This document shows, piece after piece, positions 24,974 to 33,998 of a DNA stretch of 64,000 nucleotides. Positions within the stretch are counted from its first letter, which is position 1. Each line of letters opens with the position of its first letter. Position numbers and translations under genes: made by a program. The stretch is from assembly GCA_964607165.1 (NCBI GenBank), contig CAZSIT010000005.1, positions 1 to 64,000 of the forward strand, in the 5' to 3' direction. The notes under the pieces were generated by a model that was not told the origin of the DNA, did no database searches, and was given only the letters and a program-made list of their open reading frames with translations. The stretch is from DSPP01 sp964607165 (GTDB lineage Bacteria > Zixibacteria > MSB-5A5 > DSPP01).

Positions 24974-26205
24974 AACCCCGCTCGGTTCTTCTCATCAGCT
25001 ATTATTTTCCGCCGCTTGGAATGGCCGGCGTGCAGCGTCCTTTAAAACTGGCCAAATATCTTTTCCGTTTGGGCTGGAAAGTTTATGTCCTAACCGTTAA
25101 ACCTGTTTCCTATTGGGAAACCGATGATACACTGTTAAAAGACTTTCCAAAAGAAATCCCAATTTTTCGCGCCGGTTCACTGGACCCGGCACGGCTGAAA
25201 TACCTTTTGGGCCAAAAAAAGCGGGTCGAATCAGGGGCTCGGTCTCACCCCCGTTTCTTGTGGGATTCCAAAATCGGCTTTGTCCCGTTTGCCTATCTTA
25301 AAGCCTCCCGGTTAATCGAAAAATTCGACATTCCGATGGTTTGGACGACTTCGCCGGCCCCTTCGATTCATCTGGTTGGCCAGCTTTTAAAAAAAAGAAA
25401 GGGAGTGCACTGGGTAGCTGACTTTCGCGACCCGTGGGAAGTAGAGGCGCCGGAAGCACGATCCTCGTTTGGGCAAAAAAGAGAAGCAAAACTGAAAGGA
25501 TGGTTGTCCTCTGCCGATGGAGCGACGGTGGTTAATGATAGTTTAAATAAATATTTTTACTCCTTGGCCAGTTCTACCAAAATTGAAACCGTTTTTAACG
25601 GTTTCGAGCCGAAGAATCAAACAAGGCAGTTGCCTGCAAACTCGAAAATTTTCACGCTGGCCTATTGCGGCACATTAAATCCTGTTACGAATCCGTATCT
25701 TTTTTTGAAAGCGCTGGCGCGCTGGAAAGAGGAGACTAAAAATTCGTTTCGGCTGCTTTTGATTGGTAAAACATTAGGATTGCCTCTATCCGAATGGTTG
25801 ACGGGGCTTGGCTTAGTTGATAATACCGAAATCGTAGGATATTTATACCACGAACAAGCGATTAAAAGGCTTTCGGAAGCCGACCTTTTTTTACTTTTTC
25901 TTACTCTGGAAGAAAAATACAAGCTTACTTTACCAGCCAAGATTTTTGAGTATATAGGCTTGGGCCGGCCGATTCTGTCCGTTTCCTCCCCTCACGGTGC
26001 CGTGGCTGATTTTTTGGCCTCCTTTTCGGTCGGCTGCCTGTGTGATACAGAAGAAGCGATAGTGAAAAGTTTGCAGCTCTACCACCAGCTCTGGGAAGCG
26101 CAGGGGTATTTGCGAATTCCGGAAACGGAGCGGGCCCGCTTCGGCTGGGATAAGGAAGCCCAAAAACTTTCAGCTTTCTTGGAAACGAAACTAAAAAAAG
26201 TATGA
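24970..26205 (+). CDS. Family 4-type glycosyltransferase
   Basis: A 411-residue GT-B enzyme starting at a TTG that overlaps the previous stop. The N-terminal donor loop is ISYYFPPLGMAGVQRPLKLA. The middle has VHWVADFRDPWEVEAPEA, and the C-terminal domain has AYCGTLNPVTNPYLFLKAL and PAKIFEYIGLGRPILSVSSP. These are usual features of GT4 enzymes in capsule or exopolysaccharide clusters. Specificity is unknown. It is co-translated with the neighbours on both sides. Confidence 0.83.
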   Translation: MKPRSVLLISYYFPPLGMAGVQRPLKLAKYLFRLGWKVYVLTVKPVSYWETDDTLLKDFPKEIPIFRAGSLDPARLKYLLGQKKRVESGARSHPRFLWDSKIGFVPFAYLKASRLIEKFDIPMVWTTSPAPSIHLVGQLLKKRKGVHWVADFRDPWEVEAPEARSSFGQKREAKLKGWLSSADGATVVNDSLNKYFYSLASSTKIETVFNGFEPKNQTRQLPANSKIFTLAYCGTLNPVTNPYLFLKALARWKEETKNSFRLLLIGKTLGLPLSEWLTGLGLVDNTEIVGYLYHEQAIKRLSEADLFLLFLTLEEKYKLTLPAKIFEYIGLGRPILSVSSPHGAVADFLASFSVGCLCDTEEAIVKSLQLYHQLWEAQGYLRIPETERARFGWDKEAQKLSAFLETKLKKV

Positions 26206-27650
26206 ATTTTTGGCAGCGCTTATCCATCGGGCAGAAAATTCTTTCACTCCTTCTCTTGCACTCCGGGTTGCTTTTAATTTTCGTTTTTTTTCGCTATATC
26301 GATGCCGACGAAGGACTTTACCTCTCCGCCGCCCGCGAAGTTTTCTGGGGGCATCGTCCCTATCTCGATTTTATGTACGTTCAAACCCCGTACTATCCCT
26401 ATTTTCTCGCACCGCTTTCCCATTTCGGCTGGAGCGGCCTGTTTTTTTGCCGCTTGATTTCGGCTTTAGCTCCTCTTTTCACCGGCGCGCTTATTTTTTC
26501 TTTGGCCCGCCGGCTTTGGAACGAAAAAACCGCCTTCGTTTTGTGGGGCTTCTGGATATTGAACGGCTTGGTGCTCGTATGGGGCTCGGTTGCCAAACCG
26601 GCCGGATGGGGAGATTTTCTTCTTTTTTTGGGTTTCTGGGCGCTTTTTTTTGGCGCAAATAAATTTGCTGCATTTTTTTCCGGGCTAAGTTCAGGAATGG
26701 CCGTCAATTTACGCGGCTTTTTACTTTTTCCTGCGGCTGTCTGGCCTTTTAGTCTGGTTGCGGATAAGACTCGCAAGGCAAAGGATATTCTTTTTTGGCT
26801 ATGCGGTTTCTTGGTCGCCCTGACTTTTTGTTTCTATTTTCTTTTTCAATCGCGGGGGGCCTTCTTTTTCAATAACTATACTTATCATCGCCTTTGGGGG
26901 ACGGAAGTCCTTTCCGAGCGGTTTACTTTTTTTCATCGGGTTGCCGCCCTGATGAAGTTCCTGTTTTTCCCCCAAAACCTGGTTCTGTACCTGCTTGCTG
27001 CCGTGGGCATTGTTTTGCGACCAACCGATTTTCGTAAATGGCATCTTATGTTAGTTGCCGGAACGGCTGCAATTATTTTGCATATAGCGTTTTTTGCTTC
27101 CATCCCCTCGATGGTTCAATACTATGTGGAAACGCTGCCTTATTTGGCTCTGTTGGCTGGGTTCGGGTTGGCAGGTCTCCGGGAGAAAACCTCGAGTAAT
27201 TTTTGGAGGTTGGGGAAATGGGGATTGATTTCTGCTCATGTTATTTCTTTGGGATTGGTGGTTTATATCTTTCTTTTAGGCCAGCGCCCTCGCGACCAGC
27301 AATATCTTTTGTCCAACGTCCGTCCGGTTGTGACTTATTTGGTTCGGAATGGAACTCCATCCGACACCATTTTTTCCGAATGGCCCGGCTATGCCGTTCT
27401 GGCCGGTATGCGGCTACCTCGAGGTACGGAAACGGTCGGGCTGGATGTCGCCCATCTTTTAAGTCAGAAAGAAAAAAAAGCTTATCACATCCTCGATTCT
27501 GCCAGAGTTGATTCGATTCTTGCGAACAAGGGAGTAAAATGGGTGGTAACCGGTGGGACGGTTACCGAGGTTTGGCCAAAGCCGCTTGGAGCCGGCTATA
27601 AGCCTGCTTTCAAATCCGGCCCAATTGCCGTTTATCGCCGCAATGAATAG
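26202..27650 (+). CDS. Polytopic GT-C (ArnT/PMT-like) glycosyltransferase
   Basis: The 482-residue protein has about ten or more membrane segments. The periplasmic first loop contains the acidic motif typical of GT-C enzymes (YIDADEGLYLSAAREVFWGH, then YVQTPYYPYFLAP). Such proteins move sugars from polyprenyl-phosphate donors to lipids, glycans or proteins on the periplasmic side. The acceptor is unknown. It overlaps the preceding gene by 4 nt and the following one by 8 nt, consistent with one operon for surface glycan assembly. Confidence 0.78.
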   Translation: MNFWQRLSIGQKILSLLLLHSGLLLIFVFFRYIDADEGLYLSAAREVFWGHRPYLDFMYVQTPYYPYFLAPLSHFGWSGLFFCRLISALAPLFTGALIFSLARRLWNEKTAFVLWGFWILNGLVLVWGSVAKPAGWGDFLLFLGFWALFFGANKFAAFFSGLSSGMAVNLRGFLLFPAAVWPFSLVADKTRKAKDILFWLCGFLVALTFCFYFLFQSRGAFFFNNYTYHRLWGTEVLSERFTFFHRVAALMKFLFFPQNLVLYLLAAVGIVLRPTDFRKWHLMLVAGTAAIILHIAFFASIPSMVQYYVETLPYLALLAGFGLAGLREKTSSNFWRLGKWGLISAHVISLGLVVYIFLLGQRPRDQQYLLSNVRPVVTYLVRNGTPSDTIFSEWPGYAVLAGMRLPRGTETVGLDVAHLLSQKEKKAYHILDSARVDSILANKGVKWVVTGGTVTEVWPKPLGAGYKPAFKSGPIAVYRRNE

Positions 27651-28503
27651 CCCCAAAGTTTCGATAATCTGCGTAACCTTTAATTCAGCCGAATTTCTGT
27701 CTGAATTCTTTCAAAGTGTCGAAAAGCTGCCGAAGGGATGGGCGGAAGCTCTTTTCATAGATAATGCTTCAAAGGACAAGACCATTGAGCTGATTGGAAA
27801 TTGGGGCAGAGCTGATCATTTAATAACCAACCTCCAAAACTTGGGCTGGTCGGCCGCCAATAATCAGGGGATTGCTGCTTCAAACGGGGAAATGGTTCTT
27901 TTTGCAAACCCGGATATCCACTTTGAACCGGCAGCTCTGCAAGAATTAGTCCGGTTTCTGGATGAAAGACAGGAATTTGCAGCCGTAGCCCCACAGCTTA
28001 TAAATCCGGACGGTTCGATTCAACCCTCCTGCCGTCAGTTACCCGCCATACTTGACCTTTTCTTTCAAATTGTAGGATTGGGAAGACTTTTCCCCAAAAC
28101 AATTTTTAACCGCTGGAAAATGCCCGATTTCGACCATCAAAGCTTCAAGGAAGTGGAACAACCAATGACCTCGGCGCTTTTAATCCGGCGCGAAGCATTT
28201 GAGAAAGCAGGAAAACTGGACGAGCGCTTTTTCGTCTTCTTCGGTGACGTTGACTTGGCACACCGGTTAAAAAAGGCCGGATTTCGCCTTGCTTTCTGGC
28301 CGGAAGCAAAGGTTTTTCACCATCGTGGAGGCTCAACAGAGAAAATGCGAGCCGCTTTCTACTTTTCTTCCCACTTTGGTTTTTTTCGCTATCTTTGGAA
28401 ATGGTCGAATCTGCTGGAAAAAGCCGGACTACTATTACTATGGCCATTGGTTCTGGTCTCCGCATCCGGTAGAGCTTTCATTTACTTTTTTTCCCGGCGC
28501 TAA
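27643..28503 (+). CDS. Family 2 glycosyltransferase (rhamnosyl-type)
   Basis: The ATG at 27643 gives a 286-residue protein: VSIICVTFNSAEFLSEFFQS, IDNASKDKT, NLGWSAANNQGI, LFANPDIHFEPAAL and the acceptor-site motif FFVFFGDVDLAHRLKKAGF. One or two C-terminal hydrophobic stretches (about 255-285) suggest membrane attachment. The pattern is that of GT2 enzymes such as rhamnosyltransferases, but sugar specificity cannot be read. It closes the glycosyltransferase block. About 280 nt of regulatory DNA separate it from mraZ. Confidence 0.85.
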   Translation: MNSPKVSIICVTFNSAEFLSEFFQSVEKLPKGWAEALFIDNASKDKTIELIGNWGRADHLITNLQNLGWSAANNQGIAASNGEMVLFANPDIHFEPAALQELVRFLDERQEFAAVAPQLINPDGSIQPSCRQLPAILDLFFQIVGLGRLFPKTIFNRWKMPDFDHQSFKEVEQPMTSALLIRREAFEKAGKLDERFFVFFGDVDLAHRLKKAGFRLAFWPEAKVFHHRGGSTEKMRAAFYFSSHFGFFRYLWKWSNLLEKAGLLLLWPLVLVSASGRAFIYFFSRR

Positions 28504-28550
28504 AGCTTTCTCGATTTCTCTTTAAAGTCTTTTTGTGAGCGTTGTGCCTA

Positions 28551-28564
28551 CCGGCTTTAGCCGG
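28551..28564. other. Short perfect hairpin in the mraZ upstream region
   Basis: CCGGCT-TT-AGCCGG. No T-run follows, so it is not an obvious terminator for the glycosyltransferase operon. Function unknown. Confidence 0.3.
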
Positions 28565-28621
28565 GAAATGAGGCCGTTTATCTGCCCGTAAAAGTTTTTT
28601 TCAAAAAAATCCACTTTCTGC

Positions 28622-28651
28622 TTGACAAAAAGGGTGGTGAGCAAGTAATAT
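28622..28651 (+). promoter_or_regulatory. Promoter of the dcw cluster
   Basis: TTGACA (28622-28627), 18-nt spacer, TAATAT (28646-28651). The -35 is perfect and the -10 matches 4 of 6. It is the only good match in the gap before mraZ. Confidence 0.65.
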
Positions 28652-28786
28652 GGAGTGGTTTTTTTTGGGTGGAAGTGGGGAAAAGTGGTAAAGAGGATTT
28701 AGGCAGGCATCCAGGTTTTTTAAAGAACAAGGCCTTCCATTGCAAGGGAGGCCCCGGAATCGGAACGGAGGAGAGCTCTTTTTTTA
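28652..28786 (+). promoter_or_regulatory. mraZ leader: candidate MraZ operator and stem-loop
   Basis: Just after the -10 box GTGG recurs at 28655, 28669, 28675 and 28685. MraZ is known to repress its own operon by binding TGGG-type direct repeats near the promoter, but the spacing here is irregular. Further down, GGCCTTCC (28731-28738) pairs with GGGAGGCC (28745-28752) around a 6-nt loop. The ribosome-binding site GGAGGAG (28767-28773) lies 13 nt from the ATG, longer than usual. Confidence 0.35.
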
Positions 28787-29233
28787 ATGCCAAGCTATAC
28801 CGGTAATTATCGCAGCGCCGTGGACGATAAGGGGCGTTTGGCCATCCCGGCCAAACTGCGCCGAAACGGCGGGGAGAAATTCTTTCTATCCATCGGCTTC
28901 AACGGCTACCTGGCGCTTTATCCCGAATCGGAATGGGAGGAAATAGGCAAAAATTTGAGCACCCAGCCGTTCACGTTCGGCGCCTATCGGGATTTCAACC
29001 GTTTTTTGTATGCCACCGCGCAGGAAGTTGTTCCCGACCCGCAGGGCCGTATTCTAATTCCGGAGGATTATTTAAAGGAGGCGGGTATTACCGGCGAGGC
29101 GGTGGTTCTGGGCGCCGCGCGCTGGATGGAAATCTGGAGCCCGGCCCGATACAAAGCGTTCGTTGCCCGTTTCAAACCGAAATGGGAGAAAGCAGCCGAA
29201 AAGATTTTTTCAAAAAACTCTAAACCGGCGTAG
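28787..29233 (+). CDS. mraZ: Transcriptional regulator MraZ
   Basis: MraZ is the DNA-binding first gene of most dcw clusters and represses them. The 148-residue protein has the two tandem AbrB-like MraZ domains, each with its DxxGR motif: DDKGRLAIPAKLRR (about 13-26) and DPQGRILIPEDYL (about 84-96). Length is normal. rsmH starts 3 nt after its stop. It opens the cluster behind the promoter at 28622. Confidence 0.95.
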   Translation: MPSYTGNYRSAVDDKGRLAIPAKLRRNGGEKFFLSIGFNGYLALYPESEWEEIGKNLSTQPFTFGAYRDFNRFLYATAQEVVPDPQGRILIPEDYLKEAGITGEAVVLGAARWMEIWSPARYKAFVARFKPKWEKAAEKIFSKNSKPA

Positions 29234-29236
29234 CGT

Positions 29237-30139
29237 GTGCACCGTCCGGTTCTGGTTCGGGAGGCAATGTCATTTTGGTACCATCGGCCGTATGGAATCT
29301 ATCTGGACGCAACCTTTGGCGGCGGAGGGCATACTAAAGCTTTGTTAGCGACTTCCGGTTTTGAAGGAAAGGTGATAGGAACCGACCGGGATCCAGAAAC
29401 GGCTAAAATGAATTTGGATTCCCCTCGATTTACTTACTATCAGGCTAATTTTAGCCAAATACCGGAGGTTTTATCCAAAGCCGGAGTTTCGCGCCTTTCG
29501 GGGATTCTGTTCGACTTTGGCCTCTCTTCGCTGCAACTCGATGATTCGTCCCGGGGGTTTTCATTTCAAGCGGAAGGGCCTTTGGATATGCGTTTTGATT
29601 TGTCGCAACCTTTTACAGCCGAGCAAGTTTTGAACGAATATCCCGAGGAAAAGTTGGCGGAAATTTTTCGTAATTTTGGAGAAGAGCCGAGAGCAAGAAG
29701 TCTGGCCCGGTTTATTGTGGCTGCTCGAAAAAAGGAAAGGGTTTCCACCACCGGTCAGCTTCGCCTGCTTCTGCTCAAATTCTGGAAACGTCCTCACCCG
29801 CGTCGCTTTTTAGCACGCATTTTTCAGGCGCTGCGAATGGAAGTAAATCAAGAATTGGCGAACATTCGTTTGGGCCTGGAGGGTTCGCTTCCATTTTTGG
29901 AAGCGGGGGGACGGCTGGTGGCCATTTCCTACCATTCGCTCGAGGACAAGCAGGTTAAGGATTTTTTTAAAAGAGAATCAAAAGATTGCATCTGTCCGCC
30001 TGAATTTCCCGTTTGCCGCTGTGGCCATCGCTCAACGCTTAAGATTTTGACCGCCAAACCGGTGGCTCCCTCGGCCAAAGAAAGAATGGAAAATCCACGC
30101 TCGGCTTCCGCCAAACTGCGGGCGGCGGAGAAAATATGA
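29237..30139 (+). CDS. rsmH: 16S rRNA m4C1402 methyltransferase RsmH
   Basis: RsmH (formerly MraW) methylates N4 of C1402 in the ribosomal P site using S-adenosylmethionine. The 300-residue protein starts at a GTG (HRPVLVREAMSFWY) and has the SAM-binding loop YLDATFGGGGHTKAL, GILFDFGLSSLQLDDSSRGF, the helical insert, and the conserved RLVAISYHSLEDKQVK and RSASAKLRAAEKI near the end. Standard second gene of a dcw cluster. Its stop overlaps the ftsL start (ATGA). Confidence 0.96.
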   Translation: MHRPVLVREAMSFWYHRPYGIYLDATFGGGGHTKALLATSGFEGKVIGTDRDPETAKMNLDSPRFTYYQANFSQIPEVLSKAGVSRLSGILFDFGLSSLQLDDSSRGFSFQAEGPLDMRFDLSQPFTAEQVLNEYPEEKLAEIFRNFGEEPRARSLARFIVAARKKERVSTTGQLRLLLLKFWKRPHPRRFLARIFQALRMEVNQELANIRLGLEGSLPFLEAGGRLVAISYHSLEDKQVKDFFKRESKDCICPPEFPVCRCGHRSTLKILTAKPVAPSAKERMENPRSASAKLRAAEKI

Positions 30140-30561
30140 GAAGGTTTTTCGCTTTTTATTTCTTCCTCTTTAGAACCCGCCTGGCCAGGGTCTTCGGCTG
30201 GATTTTTCTCATAATTTTTCTGTGCGCAGCCTATATAGCCGAACGGGTTAAGGTTTATTCCTTTTTGGACGAAGTCGCCCGGCTCGAAAACGAGAAAACC
30301 GGGCTGGAGGAAGCTAATGATTATCTAAATAAGGATCTGGCCCGAATGTCTTCCTTGGAAGAGCTGTTGCCGCGGGCGCAGAATATCGGGCTGGATTTTC
30401 CCGTTTCGCGGCAATTGGCGCGCCTGCCTTTGCATCCAATGCTGCCGGATAAATTGTGGGAAAGGGCTGCCCGGCAAAAAGGCCTTTGGGCGACGATAAG
30501 GCAAAAATTCCCTTTGAAAGAGGCCGCGGTTTCGGCGCAGGAGTTTAAGAATGGCCGGTAG
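30136..30561 (+). CDS. ftsL: FtsL-like division protein
   Basis: A 141-residue bitopic protein: short cytoplasmic part, one membrane segment (about residues 18-38, FGWIFLIIFLCAAYIA) and a coiled coil (about 44-75, LDEVARLENEKTGLEEANDY). Sequence is not conserved in this family. Size, topology and position between rsmH and ftsI identify it. FtsL links FtsQ/FtsB to the FtsW-FtsI synthase. It overlaps ftsI by 11 nt. Confidence 0.75.
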   Translation: MRRFFAFYFFLFRTRLARVFGWIFLIIFLCAAYIAERVKVYSFLDEVARLENEKTGLEEANDYLNKDLARMSSLEELLPRAQNIGLDFPVSRQLARLPLHPMLPDKLWERAARQKGLWATIRQKFPLKEAAVSAQEFKNGR

Positions 30562-32494
30562 GTTTCTTTTTGGCATATCGCGCGTGCGGGTGAAATTTCT
30601 TTTAACCCTGTCGGTTTTGATTTGGCTTTCGATTTTGGCCCGGCTGGCTCAAATTCAGGTGCTCTCCGGCCCGCGCTACGCCAAAATGGCGGATGAACAG
30701 GAAAAAGGGCAAAAAGTTTTAATCGGAAACCGGGGAGTAATTTACGACCGCAACGGCGAAGTTTTGGCGCAAAACATTCCGGCCTATTCGTTTTTCAGTT
30801 ACGCCGAAAGTCTGCCCTCGATACGGCAGCTAGTGGCCACCTTCTCCGGCCAGCTTTCCGAGAAAGAGGCGCGCGAGAAAAAGAATCGGAAAGGCTTTGT
30901 TTGGCTGGCACGTGGGCTGGAAAAAGTGGAGGCCTTGCGGGTCGGGCGCAAACTGACTTCAGGCGTTTATCCCGTGCAAGAAGAGCGCCGCAATTATCCT
31001 TTCGGTACCTTGGGGGTGGACTGGCTTGGATTCGTGGATACCGATAGAAAAGGGCTGGCCGGTTTGGAACTGTATTACGATTCCAAACTTCAGGGGACCT
31101 CCATTCGGCGTCCCTTGCTGCGCGATGCGCGAGGGAATTTGTATTCGGTCGAAAAGGGAGAAACAGCCCCTCGAGCGGGGCAGAGTCTGATAACCACCAT
31201 CGATGTCAATATGCAGGCGGTTTTGGAGAGCGAACTCTCTTTAGGGGTTGAAAAAAGCAAGGCGGAAGCGGGCGCGGGAGTTTTTTTGGATCCCAAAACA
31301 GGGGAAATTTTGGCGATGGCCTATATCCCCGCCGACCGTTCGAACCCGCGGTTAACCCGCCAGAAAAATCGGCTGATTTCCGATATTTACGAACCGGGCT
31401 CCACATTTAAAGTGGTTACGGCGGCGGCGGCATTAGAAGAAAAAAAGTTTGGTCCCGCCAGCCTGATTTATGCTGAAAAAGGGGTTTTCAAAATCGGCAA
31501 ACATAGCATTCACGACGTGCATAAGTACGATTGGCTCACGTTTGAAGATGCCATAGTCAAATCTTCCAACATTGCCCTGGCCAAAATTGGTCTGGCGATA
31601 GGAGGGTCCAGCTTCTACAAATTGGCCCATCGCTTCGGTTTTGGGGAAAAGAGCGGCATCGATTTGCCGGGGGAGGTGGGGGGCTGGCTGTCTTCCGAAA
31701 AAAGCTGGAAAGAGTTGCAGCTGGCCACCAATTCCTATGGATATGGGGTGGCGGTCACTCCCTTGCAGCTCGTCAGCGCCTATGCCACTGTGGCCAATGA
31801 TGGTGTTCGGATGAAGCCCTATATAGTCAAAGAAATCCGCGATGAGAATGGAAAAACGGTGCTTAGCGCTCTGCCGCAGGAAGCCGAACGGGTCATCTCG
31901 AAAGAGACGGCGGAGACTCTACGGCGCTTCTTTTCTGGCGTGGTAGACTCGGGAACCGGCCGGGCCGCTCAACTGGAAGGAATTTCGGTAGCGGGAAAAA
32001 CAGGCACGGCCAAGAAACCGGACCCTTTGACCCATCGCTATCTTCAGGGGCGCTATGTCGCTTCCTTCGTCGGTTTTTTCCCGGCCGATTCTCCGCGCGT
32101 GGTCGGCTTTATCTCTCTGGATGAGCCCAAAGGTCACTACTACGGCGGGGAAGTGGCAGCGCCGATTTTTAAAAAAGTAGCCGAAAAGATTTTGTCTTTG
32201 TTGTCGGTGCCGCTTGAAACCAGAGATGTTCCTGCACCTTCAACAACCTGGATACAGATGGCCTCGGCCGAAAGCAGTAAAGAATGGGCGCCGCGCAACT
32301 GTCCGGGCGGGCTGGTTCCCGATTTTTCCGGGTTTTCGGTGCGCCGGGCCTTGGATGAGGCTTGCGCCCGGCGGCTTTCCGTGCGGGTAAAAGGTAAAGG
32401 AGTGGTAAAGGAGCAGTCGTTGCCTCCCGGAAGCCCGGCCGATTCGACCGAAGTGCTGGTACTTTCCTGCGCCCCACCATTTAGGAATGAATGA
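30551..32494 (+). CDS. ftsI: Division transpeptidase FtsI/PBP3 with a C-terminal PASTA domain
   Basis: FtsI cross-links septal peptidoglycan. This 647-residue protein has one N-terminal membrane anchor (about 15-35), the class B dimerisation domain (GNRGVIYDRNGEVLAQN) and a transpeptidase domain. The active-site motifs are intact: Ser284-TFK287, S338-S-N340 and Lys483-T-G485. The last about 60 residues (LVPDFSGFSVRRALDEACAR to the end) form one PASTA-like domain. That is usual in Gram-positive and FCB-type PBPs (SpoVD/PBP2x-like) but absent from the E. coli protein. It overlaps ftsL and murE. Confidence 0.95.
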   Translation: MAGRFLFGISRVRVKFLLTLSVLIWLSILARLAQIQVLSGPRYAKMADEQEKGQKVLIGNRGVIYDRNGEVLAQNIPAYSFFSYAESLPSIRQLVATFSGQLSEKEAREKKNRKGFVWLARGLEKVEALRVGRKLTSGVYPVQEERRNYPFGTLGVDWLGFVDTDRKGLAGLELYYDSKLQGTSIRRPLLRDARGNLYSVEKGETAPRAGQSLITTIDVNMQAVLESELSLGVEKSKAEAGAGVFLDPKTGEILAMAYIPADRSNPRLTRQKNRLISDIYEPGSTFKVVTAAAALEEKKFGPASLIYAEKGVFKIGKHSIHDVHKYDWLTFEDAIVKSSNIALAKIGLAIGGSSFYKLAHRFGFGEKSGIDLPGEVGGWLSSEKSWKELQLATNSYGYGVAVTPLQLVSAYATVANDGVRMKPYIVKEIRDENGKTVLSALPQEAERVISKETAETLRRFFSGVVDSGTGRAAQLEGISVAGKTGTAKKPDPLTHRYLQGRYVASFVGFFPADSPRVVGFISLDEPKGHYYGGEVAAPIFKKVAEKILSLLSVPLETRDVPAPSTTWIQMASAESSKEWAPRNCPGGLVPDFSGFSVRRALDEACARRLSVRVKGKGVVKEQSLPPGSPADSTEVLVLSCAPPFRNE

Positions 32495-33998
32495 CCTGTT
32501 TTCCGCCCAAATGCCTATGCCGCTTAAAAAAGAGGAAATTTTGAAGCTTATGCCCCAAGCCAAACTGATAGGAAAACTGCCGGGTGAATTTTTGGCGGTT
32601 GAATGTGATTCGCGCAAAGTCGTTCCCAACTCCCTCTTTTTCGCCATACCCGGCTTTAAGCAGGATGGCCGTCGGTTTGTCCCGGATGCGGTCAAGCGCG
32701 GCGCAACCGCCGTAGTCTCGGTAGATTTCGGTTTGGAGAATGAGGTTGCCTGGATTGTGGTTCCGGATGTTCGCAATGCCTTGGCGCAAGTTTCCCATCT
32801 GGCTTATCGGTATCCGACCAATTCTTTGACTCTTTTTGCCGTCACCGGAACAAACGGCAAGACCACCGTGTCGTATTTAATGCGTTCGATTTTGGAAAAA
32901 GCGGGCCTAACGCCCGCGCTTTTGGGCACCATCGCCTACGAATTTGGCTCCGATTCGACTCCGGCTTGGAATACCACTCCGGAGTCTCTCGATTTAGCCC
33001 GCTTCTTCTACAACGTGGTTGGGCGAGGGGGAAAATCTGCCTCGATGGAAGTTTCCTCGCATGCTTTGGCTTTAGGCCGCGTAGATGGGATTATGTTTGA
33101 CGTCGCAGTTTTTACCAATTTGACCCGTGACCACCTCGATTTCCACAAAACAATCGAAATTTACCGGGAGGAAAAACTCAAACTTTTCACCCGTCATCTC
33201 AAACCAAACGGCAAAGCAGTTTTGAACATGGATTCAAACGAGTTTGAATTTTTCCGCGCCTTAACCAAGGGAGAAATTTTCACTTATTCTGTGGAAAGTT
33301 CAAAAGCTGATCTGTTCTGCACCCGATACGGCTATGTGACCGACGGAACCGAAATCGAGCTAACTTTTCGCGGGCAGAAATTCAATGTCTCCTCGCCCTT
33401 GGTCGGCCCGTTTAACTTGCAAAACCTTTTAGCGGCGGCGGCGGCTGGCCTGGCTTATGGCTTTACTCCTCAAGTTGTAAAAGTTGGCTTGGAAAAGTCG
33501 CCGTCCGTTCCGGGAAGGGTGGAACGGATTAAAATGGGCCAGCCTTTCCCGGTAGTGGTCGATTACGCGCATACTCCGGATGGCATCGAGCAAATCTTAA
33601 AATTGGCGCGTTTTTTCAATCCCAAGCGGGTGCTTATCGCTTTCGGCTGCGGCGGAGACCGGGATAAAGGCAAGCGCCCCTTGATGGGGCAAGTGGCCGA
33701 AAAATATGCGGATTTTATTTTTCTCACCTCCGACAACCCCCGTACCGAGCCGCCGGAGCAAATCATCGAAGACACCCTGGCCGGCTTTTCCGACCGTTCC
33801 AAGGTTCGCGTCATTGTTGACCGCAAAGAGGCGTTGTTTGAAATGGTGAAGGCTGCTCGGGAAGGCGACTTTCTGGTCGCCTGCGGTAAGGGGCACGAAG
33901 TTTATCAGCAAATCGGCGATAAAAAAATTCCATTTGATGACCGGGAAGTTTTGAAAGAAGCGTTAAAGCAGAGGGGTTATGCTGGCAGCGGCGACTGA
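32487..33998 (+). CDS. murE: UDP-MurNAc-tripeptide synthetase MurE (meso-DAP adding)
   Basis: MurE adds the third stem residue to UDP-MurNAc-L-Ala-D-Glu with ATP in the cytoplasm. The 503-residue protein has the Mur ligase N-terminal domain (VECDSRKVVPNSLFFAIPG), P-loop VTGTNGKTTVSYLMR, SMEVSSHAL and the ligand-binding C-terminal domain. DNPR at residues 416-419 (SDNPRTEPPEQI) is the known marker for meso-diaminopimelate rather than lysine. This predicts a DAP-type wall and a need for the lysine/DAP pathway. It overlaps ftsI by 8 nt and murF by 20 nt. Confidence 0.96.
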   Translation: MNDLFSAQMPMPLKKEEILKLMPQAKLIGKLPGEFLAVECDSRKVVPNSLFFAIPGFKQDGRRFVPDAVKRGATAVVSVDFGLENEVAWIVVPDVRNALAQVSHLAYRYPTNSLTLFAVTGTNGKTTVSYLMRSILEKAGLTPALLGTIAYEFGSDSTPAWNTTPESLDLARFFYNVVGRGGKSASMEVSSHALALGRVDGIMFDVAVFTNLTRDHLDFHKTIEIYREEKLKLFTRHLKPNGKAVLNMDSNEFEFFRALTKGEIFTYSVESSKADLFCTRYGYVTDGTEIELTFRGQKFNVSSPLVGPFNLQNLLAAAAAGLAYGFTPQVVKVGLEKSPSVPGRVERIKMGQPFPVVVDYAHTPDGIEQILKLARFFNPKRVLIAFGCGGDRDKGKRPLMGQVAEKYADFIFLTSDNPRTEPPEQIIEDTLAGFSDRSKVRVIVDRKEALFEMVKAAREGDFLVACGKGHEVYQQIGDKKIPFDDREVLKEALKQRGYAGSGD

